Source: Silene noctiflora (taxonomy: Eukaryota > Streptophyta > Magnoliopsida > Caryophyllales > Caryophyllaceae). From it: a stretch of 23,057 nucleotides of DNA. The stretch is from the NCBI GenBank assembly GCA_009801015.1, contig VHZZ01015409.1, positions 1 through 23,057 of the forward strand, in the 5' to 3' direction. Under the pieces are notes generated by a model that saw only the letters and a program-made list of their open reading frames with translations, made no database searches and was not told the origin of the DNA. The translations under genes were made by a program, and so were the position numbers. This document shows, one piece after another, positions 1-10,280 of this stretch (position 1 is its first letter; every line of letters starts with the position of its first letter).

Positions 1-95
1 CTAACGTCCGCGACTGAGGACGGGCGACTAATTTCAGTCGCCAATTTGATATTAGCGACTGCTTTCAGTCGCCCGATTACAATTTTCTTGTAGTG
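1..95. mobile_element. Terminal end of a CACTA (En/Spm) DNA transposon
   Basis: The stretch ends in TTTTCTTGTAGTG (83-95), the reverse complement of CACTACAAGAAAA, the classic CACTA terminal inverted repeat. Just inside lie five copies of a GCGACT/AGTCGC subterminal motif (10-15, 24-29, 36-41, 55-60, 67-72) in mixed orientation, so neighbouring copies can pair as short hairpins. Subterminal repeats like these are bound by the element's own protein in known CACTA elements. The rest of the element lies outside the window, so the 3-bp target duplication (expected at 96-98, TGA) cannot be checked. Confidence 0.75.
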
Positions 96-1020
96 TGAGG
101 AAAAAATGCGCTGGAAAGGATCCGTGTTGATCTCTGGTTCATTTACACATCTTGGCGAGCTACCGTGAGAGACCGCTCTCGATCCAGGGTTTGGGCCGGG
201 GTGGTACAAGTCCGTACGCCATCAACACACTTATGTTACCCGATGTAGTTACTTTGTTGTTTTAGTTTATGGTATTACTAAAATAAGTGCATTTGACCAA
301 ATGAGTCAAATGTCATCTGTATAAGAACTTTTTATTATTTACGACTACCAAAAAAAAAAAATCACAACATTGGAAATAAGACTGTTGATAAGTCCATTTT
401 ATATTCAATTTATGCCGCGAAATGTTACAGTTAGATTGTCATTTATGCTTGTTTTTAGTTGAATGCAATATGTATCATTGAGATATCGCTACTTCTGTCT
501 TGTTTTTTCATTTTACAGGATTTAGTGGATCTGAGCTATCTCTGGAGCATAATTGAAGGCTAGCTATGCATTATCTCACTGAAAACAAGGACCAAATCAT
601 AAAAGTACGAGCTGGAATGAAGAAGAGGATCAACGAAGAGTTGTTGTTTTAGCCTTCACTCGAGCGAGCATTTGTTTGCTCGATCGAGTAGAATTCACTC
701 GATCGAATATTTTCTTACTGCTTGACTCGATCTTAATTATCATAAAAACTATGTTTACGATATTATTAATTACATTTGTATATACTTTAAAAATTCACTA
801 AGTCATATTACACGTTTTGTTTTCATCATTAGCAGTAGTTTTAAGCCTTAAGCAACACTTAGCACTTTAAGCTTTGATACTCTTGTTGATCTACGATCAG
901 ATTTCTCCTTTAATCTTTCAATTGCCACTAATCAATTTCTTCATTGTTGCCTTAATCTTCATCTTTAATTATGTTTTCTTTAATCATCTTTGTTGTCCTT
1001 CAATTGATATGAATAACTAA
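96..1020. other. Degenerate, LTR-like intergenic DNA upstream of the KH gene
   Basis: No open frame, RNA gene or intact element is visible. The stretch is AT-rich, has an A-run near 350, and ends in T/A-rich sequence around 890-1020 that resembles the tails of plant gypsy-type LTRs in composition. The best-structured part is the dyad array at 658-708. I infer relic retrotransposon sequence, but no paired LTR or target duplication is seen. Confidence 0.35.
658..708. repeat. Short array of ACTCG-type near-palindromes
   Basis: Three 12-bp sites, ACTCGAGCGAGC (658-669), GCTCGATCGAGT (678-689) and ACTCGATCGAAT (697-708), start 20 and 19 bp apart. A weaker match follows near 717-736. Motif and spacing are those of the arrays in the LTR retrotransposon 16-20 kb away, which suggests a relic of a related element. 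It lies about 520 bp upstream of the KH-gene start codon. Confidence 0.6.
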
Positions 1021-1230
1021 TTGGGATGAAACCGGGACATAAATCCAACCTAATTGATCCGTTTGACAAGTCTACCTAAACCGAAATCGGATCCAAAATC
1101 CAAATGACTAGTTTAGCATATGTATCCCCACCTCTTGGAAACATAAACCCCGGTTGGACAAACTCCAAAGTCCCAACCCCCGTCCTCTCTCCTCTCCAGT
1201 CTCCACCAGGCAAAAACACAAGACAAAGCA

Positions 1231-4200
1231 ATGACGGATGCAGCGCAACCTGAAAAGACCGAAGCCACCACGAACACAGCGGTGTCAAAGTGGGCAGGTT
1301 GGCCAGGTGACAATGTATTTAGGCTAATAGTACCAGTGGTCAAAGTAGGCTGCATTATTGGTCGTAAAGGTGAGCTTATCAAGAAGCTCTGTGATGATAC
1401 TCGTGCCAAAGTTCGTGTCCTTGACGCCCCTCTTTCCACCCCTGATCGCGTCGTGAGTTTCTCCTCCCAATTACTCTTTTTTTTTTTTTTTTTTTTTNTG
1501 TAAAATCATTTTAATTGCATTTATATTGTTTGTTTTAGGGTTTTTGATTATTAGGTATGTGCCAATTTGGGGTATTATGCTGGATTTTAGAGGCGAAACT
1601 GTACTCTATTAGTTTTAGGATATTGGGTTGTTTTTGCTCAAACTGTGTATTATCTTGTTAGAATACTGGTAATTGCTTGAGCTTATTGGCCAGATTTGTA
1701 TCTGGCTATGTTCCATTTTGTGATTTTGGCGTAATTTTGGAAAGCAACAGTCGATTTTTTTTGGTTTGCGTTGTTCAGCTTGCTATGTAAGGAGTATTTA
1801 ATTAGGGTAATGGTGGTTAGTTGTGCTGGATGGCGCTTGCTTGAGCTTTTTTCTTTTGTGAATGTGTGTTATTGCTTTCGGTCCATGCTGCCGATTTAGT
1901 TAGAACTTAGGAGAATATGCGTGACTTTGGGGTCTTTCGGTAGTGTAGAAAGGTGCAATCTTTTAAGGTCTGGTAATGGTAAGGGTATGGCTCCGTATCT
2001 ATACCTTGGGTTGTCTTGTCAGACATGGGTATGGCCCTTCAAGTGAATAGTCCAAGTGACATAGCATACTTGTTTCATCACTAATGATAGAGCCTTACAA
2101 GAGGGGAGAGTTATTAGGCTTTGGGCTATGGAATAGCTACTTCACATAAATTTTGCAAGGGTAAAGCCATCTTCGGTATATGAGACATAGTACCTCCTAC
2201 TTTTGCTGCTCGATTGCTCACTTGTGATTTGATGTCAATCTATGTTACTTGGACACCCCGTTTTACTGGCTTGTTACTTGTTGACACAACTCATATGCTG
2301 ATACTGATTCATGAGGTTGAGGTGTTAAGCACTACAATGAAGTCTTAATGGTACTCCCTCCTATTCATCATGTTTTTTTTTCGTTTGATATTGGATAGAT
2401 TATTTAGGAAAATTGTATTAATCAAGCCAATTACATTTTTACCGTTCCGTACTCTACCCCAGTACCCGGCAGGCCACAACTCTCACTAAACCCCCCATTG
2501 GAAAAACTCACCGCCCTCCACCTAAAACCACCTCGTACACGCTGAAAAAACAAGTACTCTCTGAAACCACCATGACCCCGCCGGAAAACGCCCCATAACC
2601 ACCCCCCGGAAAACGCCCCCATCCACACAAATCACCTCCATCCAACCGAAAAAAGTCCCCCTCCACGGAGAAGCAACCCTTGCCCATATAAAATCCTAGA
2701 TCTAGGGTTTTGAGGGTAGGGGGTGGGTTTTCTATAGGCGGGGGTTACTTTTTCGAGTGGAGGGTTCATTTTGAGGACGGTGGAAGGTTTTTCGAGGGGT
2801 GGGGCAGTTCATTCGGCTGTTTGTTGGTGGAGTAAGGTGGTGGTGAGTTAGAGTTGTGGTAAAGATGATTACGGTGGTGGGGATAAGAGAATGGGTGGCC
2901 TGGTGGTTTGGTGGGTGGTGATTGTTGGATTGGTGGTTGTGGGTGATGGTGGAAGTTGGGATAGGGTAGGGTGGTTGACTTAAATGAGATGGGAGGTGAG
3001 TTAAAATAATGTTTGATTAAGGGTAGTGAAATAAGGGTGGGACGGGAGTTGGTAATTGTGGTTGGGTAAATTTTTCCTAAAATGGAAACGTAAAGAATCA
3101 GTTGAACTTGCCGAAAGAGTAATACGTAGAGAATCTGATGAATGGGACGGAGTCTTAAATAAGAGCAGGTAGACTGGTAGAGAAGGCAAAAGCAGAAGGA
3201 TTTAGCAGTAAAACTTTGATTTCTGAAAGAATAAAGAGCAAGGAGAAATATGGGGAAGGGTAAGGCCCGGTTAAAATACTGAGTAGAGATTACATTTTTT
3301 CTTTCTTTTCCACTCTAAAAAGTAAGTGCAAAAGGATTTTACAATAAGGCTTTGATTTCTTAAGAATAATAAGAAAGTCGAAAAAACGAAGGGAGGGCGA
3401 GGGCTGGTTAAATCAAAGGGGAGAAATTATACATATTCTGTTAATCGGTAAAAGTAGTGTTAAGGTGATTGACTTTTTGTTCATTGTATTTCATTTCCTA
3501 TGCAATCCACACAACTAGTCACTATTATGTTTATAACAGAATTTTATAGACTTAAGATGGAATTACAAAACGAGTTGTGAACCTTGTCTACATCATTTGT
3601 CAAGACACTTGTTAGACCACATGTTGACAAGTCTGAGTAACATGCATTACCGTATTAGTGTAACCAGTACTTTTGTAGATAATTAATCTTTTTCATTATA
3701 AATTGCAATTTGAAAAACTTTACAATTCAGTAACCCATAATGACAGGGAACAACCACATTGTAACCAAAATGACCCCATATTCTAGGGTTTATGGCTCTG
3801 TCACTGGCTGATATTAACCCCTATTCTTAAAAGGCAGAAGATGCACCAAGGCAACGAGGGGCAGGTGACAACGCACTATGTACGAGGCAAAGGAGTGCAC
3901 CTCATAGATATGAGGCGCACAATTTTTGCAAAACAAAATTTCGAGTTCAAAATAAAACTATCTACCATAATATCCGTTTTGGTTTTATAAAGACTGCTTA
4001 CATGTAGAAGAGTATAAACTGGTGGTCGAGGCAGATGAATTGGTAAGGCAGAAGGCTATCGACATAGTAGCAACCACTGTCTTTCTAGGGAAAATCAATC
4101 TACATTGTTATAATATTAGTTGTTTACTATTTCCTGATAAAAAAGATAGTTTACGTACTTGCACGCCATCTCTTACATTGCCTTGAAGAACCACTTCCCT

Positions 4201-7200
4201 AATTGAAACTTTACCTAGTGGAGATACTCGCATGTTTCTGGTAGTGGCTAGTTTTTTGGTGCCCTACATCCTATTTAACTAGATTGTAGTAATATTGTTA
4301 TTTTTAACTTTATTTAAAAACCGTGGCGAACAGTTATGGCTTTATCACTTGATATATATGTTTCTTATGAATGTGCCGGTGAAAAGATAAATCTTCATTA
4401 TCTATTTTCTTGTATGGCCTTTTGTTTGAATGGTGAGAAGAAGGGTAATGGATCTCATATTCTGATGGGCCAACTTTATTTTGGCATTTGATCTTTTTTT
4501 TTTAGACAACTGTTTAGCATTTGATCTTAATAAAGTGGGCTTTGTTGTCTCTCTAATACAACAGTCTTAGTCATAGGTCAGCTATTTGGTATTCGATTAA
4601 ATTTGAATTTGACTATCAGTGTGTAGTGTATTTGTTCTATCTGCAAATATGTCCTCCCTGCTCGATTCTTTGACTCAGATTTTGTTACCACTAATATCGG
4701 CAACTTCTCAAATGAGATAATAAGCTAGAACCCTTGAGAAAGAAACCAATAAGTCTCCCCCACTGGATATAGAAGTGGTGGTGAAAACTCTATGCCTATT
4801 ATTTTTATGTCTCCTTTTTACAAGAACTCTTTGTCAGACGGCTGTTCATGATCTGAGTGTTGCATTCTCAAATCTCAAAGCACCTACTCATTGTTGTCTT
4901 TGATTATCTTTAGGTCTTGATATCTGGGAAGGAAGAGCTGGATGCTTCGTTGTCTCCAGCAATGGATGCCGTTATAAGATTGTTTAAGCGTGTCACTGAT
5001 CTAGATGGTGATGATAAAGGGCTAGGGCCTGATGCAGCTGCATTCTGTTCAATAAGGTTATTGGTAGCATCCACGCAAGCTACAAATCTGATTGGCCGAC
5101 AGGGAGCTACTGTTAAAACGATACAGGAGGGCAGTGGTGCTGTTGTGCGAGTTTTACCTGAAGGTATGTGTAAAGCCATGTGTTTTTTGCAGGATCTCAT
5201 ATCTTTTGCTTTGGCATATGATGAAAATGAGTAATGCAAGATGGCTCACTAATTGGGTATCGCTTTGGCTCACTAATTGGGTATCGCTTTCAATTGTTAA
5301 GTGTGGTCGATCGCAACACAATTTTTATTACGTGTCGTTCAGAAATCTCTCTATTTTAACTTTTAAGCACGGGGTAAGGTTGGTCCACAATCTCTAACTT
5401 GCACATGAAGATGTCCTACAATTTTGTAGAAAATAGGGGTGTCTATGTCAATTTGCAGGCAACAACTTGCCAATAATTGAAATAGATAACAATTGACTAA
5501 TACGTCCAAAAAAGAAAATTTATAATTGTTGACCGGGACGGAGAGAGTACTATACAAAGTTCACTGTAAATAGTTTAGCATGGAGTTTATTTTTTTTGGG
5601 AGAATTATTTTGGGCTTGTAGCTTTATTCAACGTTCTTTTAATTTGATCGACGACAATAACCAATACAACACTACCTCACAGCCATAAGGCTCCCACAAA
5701 TGTAAAAGGGTCAGATGTATGCAGGCTTAGCTTAGATTAAAAAAGCGCATCTCCAGTGTGCCTTAGGCGTGCATTGAATGAGGCACTTGACAAAATGCCT
5801 TGGTCCATTTTAGGTTATGTTCTATGTAAGGCACTAGCCAAAACGTCTCCAGTGCGCCTAAGGGTGCCTTGCTGCCTTAGTATCAGTTCTGTTTTGTGAT
5901 GTACATTAAAATTTGCTCGATTTTACGACATTTACTGACCGAGAGTCCAAGACTGGATCACCATTTGATTTCTGATTCAGTTTCCTACTTTTGTACCTCT
6001 TTGGAAATTGAATACCCAGCAGTGTAGCATTAGGAGTTACAAGGATTTCTGGCGTACATTGGCTTTTTTGTGACATTATTTGGTCATTGCGTCATTTATT
6101 CCGTACTATATCATAGAGTATAATGCTAGGAAATCTGTTTTCAAATTCCTTTAATTTTAAGGGTTATCTTGTTCATGTAGGCGAACTTCCTTCATATGCT
6201 ACCCCTGATGAAAGAATTGTTGAGATACATGGTGAGGCGTTTAAGGTTCAAAAGGCGTTGGAGTTGGTTCTTGGTCATTTGAGAAAATTCTTGCATGATC
6301 ACAGTATGGTGGATGTATTTGAAAAAACTGTAAGTAGTTGCTCTTATGTGTTGTTAGCTTTACTTTTTATTTTTACTTTTCTTATCTGTTTTCGCAGGGT
6401 TCTAATATACAGTGTTTCTGCAGTACAATGCGACAATCTCTCAGGATAGAACAGCTGGCGTTTGGGCTGATAAAACTCAGAACGTGTCTCTCAATCCTCT
6501 ATCTCAGACATTGACTGGAGATGATTCTTGTCTGTCATTTAAGAGCGATGATTTTAACCGTGATGTAGACCTAGAAACAAAACTCACCCGGTCAACTTTG
6601 TCACAGTATGGGTCAGATCCTGGCCATAGCTCTCTATATGCTAGAGAACTTGTACGTGCTGCTGCACCTATAATCACTCAGGTATTCTCTATTTTAAGAT
6701 ATGCTTTAGAATGGTTTCCTTGTTTACCCCCTTAATTCCGGCTAGAATGTTTGGTTCAGTTAGTCATCTATTTGTTAGTTAAAACCAGTTTTGTAGCATC
6801 GTTTATTTATGACATTTGTTCAATGTGTTTTCACCACAGTAATGACTAATGAGTATAATCTGTTAGTCTAGAGGCTTAATGCGTTTGAGACAAAACAAAC
6901 ATTTGATATTCTATTTTGGCAAATATTTAAGAAACTCATTTAGTCTAGTTACTCCCTCCTCCACGGTCATCTCTTCACGTCTACTTTTGGCACAAAGACA
7001 AGGAAAACAGATAAAGTATGCTTCAACCTACTCATAAATAAAACGGAAGCGTAAGGAAATGATTAAGACACCCAAATAAGGTAAACATAAAGAAATGACT
7101 GAGACGGGGGGAGAATTATCTATGGTTGATTATGTCCTGTTCTCCCCTTCACTTATTTTAAGGGTCCAGTGATATATTTGTGGCTAATGCTCTCTAAAGG

Positions 7201-9701
7201 TGACCTGTTATCTCCGTCACTTCACTGTCATGTTAACTCTCCCTTTTTTCGCTGTTGTACCTCAATTAACAGTTTCATGCGAAGGTTCATGTTAGTCAAA
7301 CCACATTGTATTGGGACTAAGGCTAATTTGTTGCTGTCCTTATATGGATTTGGACTTCAGAGAAGGTAGTTAATTACAAATTACAAGTTCTAATGCAATT
7401 AGAGCTCTTACCCACAGGCAGTGGTGCAGAGGTGAAACTATTAGTTACAGTATCTTAGATTATATGGTTATATCTGAGGTGTTCACAAAGTTGTTTTTGG
7501 AATGAAGAGTTCATCTGCTGTATTCCAGCCAACACTTGATCCTTCTCCTTTTTGTTGATAAAATTAATTGTGATATCTCTAGACCCTCGTGTCACCTGCT
7601 TGGAGACTTTTGTTTATGCGCATCGCCACTTTGCGTCCTCTTTAGTGTATCCTCTCTTATAAAGTTTTTAACATTTTTAATATGCTTAACTATAATTCTT
7701 AAGCAATGTTCCTGTGAATTTTGGTGCCCTTTGCGCTCTGCTTCCCTGTTCGGGTACTTTCTACGGAAGTAAGCGCCCAAAATTACAGTGAAGCGCCCAC
7801 TCTAATATTTTTAATTATCCCATTTTTACTCTATCATGTGATTGTGGAAATTTTGAAAATGGGCCTAATTGACTAAAGTGGAGGGAGTAGCTATTTATGG
7901 TGTTTCTAGAGCATCTGTAGGATAAGGCTTCCTAGAAAATCATCATTTTTCCTGGGATGTGTCTTCCTCTGATCTTCTTAACATTTGGAACTGGATATTG
8001 TATTTGGGAAATTAGAGATAAGGGTACCATTATCCCAATTTCATCTGGTCCTTTTTGTTCCGGTTGATCATGATTTAAGTAATGTAGCTGACTTTCTGTT
8101 TCATAACAAGGGTCTCCTGACTGAGATTCTTGTTATTAGCATTTGCGTCTCGCTCTCCGGCTAGATGGACTAGTTAGTGAATGACAAACCCTTATTATGT
8201 TACATTTCTGCTTGACTACTGAGTACTGATGCTGATGTTTATAAAGTGAAATTTAGCATTAAATGTTCCCACTCAGTGCCTTATTTTTCCAGTAACTACG
8301 TATCAACTCCCTTGACTTTGAAACTAATTCAGGTGACACAAACCATGCAAATACCACTTTCCTACGCTGAAGACATCATTGGAGTTGCTGGAACAAATAT
8401 CGCGCGAATTCGCAGTTCAAGTGGTGCAGTACTAACCATACAAGAAAGCCACGGCCAAGGTCATGAGATCATTGTAGAAATCAAAGGCACAGCAACTCAG
8501 GTTCAGACTGCTCAACAACTTATCCAGGTTTCTACCTTCTCCTGTCTAGTTCTTGATTCAAAGGTCTGTTACAGGGGAGGACGGGGCGTGTAGGCGGGTA
8601 GGCACGTGCCTTCCCCAAGTCACGGAATAAGATTAATTTATGCCTTAGCAATTTTCACAAAAATGCCTTGGTTTAGTGGTGCTTGAGAAGATGTTAAAGT
8701 GCAACTTGGCCACCCAAGGTTGGGGTTCAACTCCTCTGAAATACAATTTATTTTCATAAATGCCTACTTTTTCCCCTTTTTCCTACACTTTTAGACACAA
8801 AGTTACAATTCCCAACTTTTCATTTTATCTTATTTTTCCATATAATATAAATCATTTATTATGTTAAGTTGGTTTTAATGTCAATTGAATAGTTTTCCCC
8901 AAATTAACGTAGCCCAAAAAATACTACTTATTTCATTTCTACTTTTTGAATATGTCCAAAAGTCAAAATATGCAAGAATAATTTTCAAAAATCGACAATT
9001 TTAAAAAAGAGAGGGAAGTGTTAATTAGCGATTTATATTTTATAGTTATAGTTGCAGAACATGTGGCCTTAGAAAATAAGTACAATAAGTTAACAATCAT
9101 CCATAGAAAAAAAAATTGTGCCCTCCCAAACTAAAATCTCTGTGTCGGCCCTGGTCTGTTATACTGTATTTTTTTGGGGTTAAAACGTAGCTGGTAACAA
9201 CTCACAAGCACATTTTTCACTCAATGGGGTCAAATAGTTTGCATCTAATCCTTAAGCTGTGGATGGTGGAACACTGGAACCAAGCAAAATGATTCACTAA
9301 ACTCTGCATTTCCTTACTTTTGAAGTTTCTTTATTAAGAAGTAGGGGTCAGTCAATCAGAAATCGTGGTTTTGTGGTTTAGACGCACTGGTATGGCTGTG
9401 TAGATCGGCATCCTAATCTTGCTCCTTATTGTAACACTTCTGTATTTCGTTTGTTTTCGATTGGTTATATGGAGATTGAAGGATGTTTGAGACCTTGTAT
9501 CAATTATTCTATCTTTTTGTGCAGGAGTCAATCAATGGTCACAGATCACTGACTGGAGCGAGCATTTATGGGGAACCTGAACGACGCCTGAGTTCAACCT
9601 ACTCAGAGCTTTCGGACACTCCATATCCATCTTATGCAAGCCAAAGTCTTGGGGGAGCCTACAGTTCCTTCGGAGGAGGTTACAGTAGCTACAGGTTCTG
9701 A
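1231..9701 (+). CDS. PEP: Triple KH-domain RNA-binding protein, PEPPER/FLK-like (six exons)
   Basis: I assembled six exons by GT-AG rules and frame: 1231-1452, 4914-5163, 6181-6329, 6424-6681, 8333-8527 and 9525-9701, 1251 nt, 416 residues. KH1 (about 29-97) has loop GRKG at 44-47. KH2 (about 119-195) has GRQG at 135-138. KH3 (about 294-360) has GVAG at 310-313, without the usual basic residues, as I recall for PEPPER too. The tail is rich in Ser, Tyr and Gly and ends SSYRF. Family members in Arabidopsis (PEPPER, FLK) are nuclear RNA-binding regulators of pistil development and flowering time, so a role in pre-mRNA processing is inferred. The protein is about 80 residues shorter than PEPPER, mostly in the C-terminal region. 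Intron 1 is 3461 bp; introns 2-5 are 1017, 94, 1651 and 997 bp. The start is the first in-frame ATG after a CT-rich leader. FLK-clade membership cannot be excluded. Confidence 0.9.
1477..1498. repeat. Homopolymer T run with an ambiguous base
   Basis: A T run just inside intron 1 (donor at 1453) ends in an N at 1498. The N marks an assembly or base-calling uncertainty, so the true run length is unknown. It is intronic and does not affect the protein model. Confidence 0.9.
2341..3158. mobile_element. Possible non-autonomous DNA transposon in KH intron 1, with strong strand skew
   Basis: The left end at about 2353 reads CTCCCTCCTATTCATC. The right end near 3140-3154 reads GATGAATGGGACGGAG, its inverse with two mismatches, a Stowaway-like CTCCCTCC terminus. 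The octamer AGTCTTAA is also found on both sides (2341-2348 and 3151-3158), so the exact boundary and superfamily are unclear. The interior is C-rich on the plus strand up to about 2690 and G-rich beyond, switching at a small palindrome around CCTAGATCTAGG. No transposase is visible. At about 0.8 kb it would be long for a typical MITE. Confidence 0.45.
3190..3430 (+). repeat. Diverged tandem duplication, about 135-bp unit, in KH intron 1
   Basis: The stretch from about 3190 (AGCAGAAGGATTTAGCAG, then CTTTGATTTCT) recurs from about 3325 (AGTGCAAAAGGATTTTAC, then CTTTGATTTCT). Both copies continue through a purine-rich stretch and a GG(C/G)C(C/T)GGTTAAA-like block. The copies are clearly diverged. 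The unit has no coding potential. Confidence 0.5.
3895..3920. repeat. 26-bp palindrome in KH intron 1
   Basis: Two 12-bp arms, GTGCACCTCATA and TATGAGGCGCAC, flank a GA spacer and pair with one mismatch. It could extrude as a cruciform or fold as an intronic RNA hairpin. It may be the middle or end of a decayed foldback element, but no boundaries were found. Confidence 0.7.
5243..5290 (+). repeat. Perfect 24-bp tandem duplication in KH intron 2
   Basis: A 24-bp unit beginning GGCTCACTAATTGGG and ending TATCGCTTT occurs twice back to back (5243-5266 and 5267-5290) with no mismatches, so the duplication is recent. It is intronic, about 80 bp after the exon 2 donor. Confidence 0.9.
5534..5549. 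mobile_element. Isolated Stowaway-like MITE terminus in KH intron 2
   Basis: GGGACGGAGAGAGTA is close to the common plant Stowaway end GGGACGGAGGGAGTA followed by a TA target. No matching left end was found upstream, so this is a truncated or decayed copy. Confidence 0.35.
5750..5880. repeat. Repeat pair of MITE-like character in KH intron 2
   Basis: TCTCCAGTG(T/C)GCCT occurs at 5750 and again at 5846, each followed by TTAGG/CTAAGG and by GTGC/GCAC blocks that can pair with each other. This suggests a decayed foldback element of about 130 bp. No target duplication was seen. Confidence 0.3.
6952..7113. mobile_element. Stowaway-like MITE in KH intron 4
   Basis: The left end CTCCCTCCTCCACGGTCAT and the right end ATGACTGAGACGGGGGGAG form terminal inverted repeats, with about 17 of 23 positions matching by eye. 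They enclose about 160 bp of AT-rich DNA. A TA-containing flank (TTA left, AATTA right) fits the family's TA target. No coding capacity. Confidence 0.55.
8572..9153. mobile_element. Non-autonomous hAT element (MITE) in KH intron 5
   Basis: The element begins CAGGGGAGGAC and ends CGGCCCTG, so CAGGG and CCCTG form the short hAT-type termini. It is bounded by a perfect 8-bp target duplication, GTCTGTTA, at 8564-8571 and 9154-9161. The 582-bp interior has no transposase and contains a tRNA-like segment. The left edge lies 44 bp after the exon 5 donor, so the element sits wholly inside the intron. hAT transposases typically make 8-bp duplications, which supports the assignment. Confidence 0.8.
8667..8736 (+). 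repeat. tRNA-like (SINE-type) segment inside the hAT MITE
   Basis: GGTTTAGTGGTGCTTGAG (8670-8687) resembles a tRNA D-arm/A-box region. GGTTCAACTCC (8724-8734) fits the RNA polymerase III B-box consensus GGTTCRANYCC exactly, at tRNA-like spacing. No full cloverleaf or terminator is evident, so this is a relic of a tRNA-derived SINE head rather than a tRNA gene. Confidence 0.4.
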
Positions 9702-10280
9702 GTTTCCATAGGCTACCCCTTTGTATCATTTTCCGACATTATCACTAATTAGAAGGTTCCGTTGTTTTCATCTATTTCATGAGTAAATTTCTCTTTCTTC
9801 ATACAGTATCATCTATTCATATCACAGCACACTGGAGAAAGGGTGAAGCAATCTAATCTAACAATTTTATGTTTTTGTGACTTCTGAGATATAGTTCAAC
9901 TTTAGTTACTAAATAAGATTAATAAAGGAAGAAAACAGCAGGCTAATGTGTGGTACAAACTTATTTTCCGCTAAATAGCGATTGATAAAGCAACGATGTG
10001 CTATTTCTCCATTTTTTTATCTAAAAGTTGCAGTCTTCATATCGAAAATTACACGAGTTCAACCCCACAAATCTGCAACAAAGGTTGCCTCAGAGCTGAG
10101 AGCAAGAACAGTTCGTCAGTTCCTAATAATATTCGACTCCCAAAATGTGTATCACCTATGAACAAGGAGTCAATTCGTCATGCTAACATTGGAGAAAGGA
10201 AATCACGCGACTTTAGCAAGAATCTCAATCTCATCTTCTATTTCTATATTCTACTACAATATATGTTCCTTCTGCATCCT
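9702..10280. other. Convergent intergenic interval (3' ends of KH and CRY3 genes)
   Basis: The 579 bp between the two stop codons should contain both 3' untranslated regions. An AATAAA at 9921-9926 is a plausible poly(A) signal for the KH gene, 220 bp after its stop. I see no convincing signal for CRY3 and no extra gene. Such short convergent spacing allows overlapping 3' ends. Confidence 0.6.

Noticed and set aside
2431-2628. 65-codon minus-strand Gly/Arg-rich frame in intron 1
   Set aside because: Product of the skewed, C-rich composition; no conserved motif.
4910-5239. 109-codon minus-strand frame
   Set aside because: Antisense shadow of KH exon 2.
7880-7889. GGAGGGAGTA in intron 4, a possible Stowaway end
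   Set aside because: No opposite terminus could be found within several hundred bases; a 10-base match is not enough.
8667-8736. Functional tRNA gene
   Set aside because: No acceptor stem or complete cloverleaf; only A-box-like and B-box segments remain.
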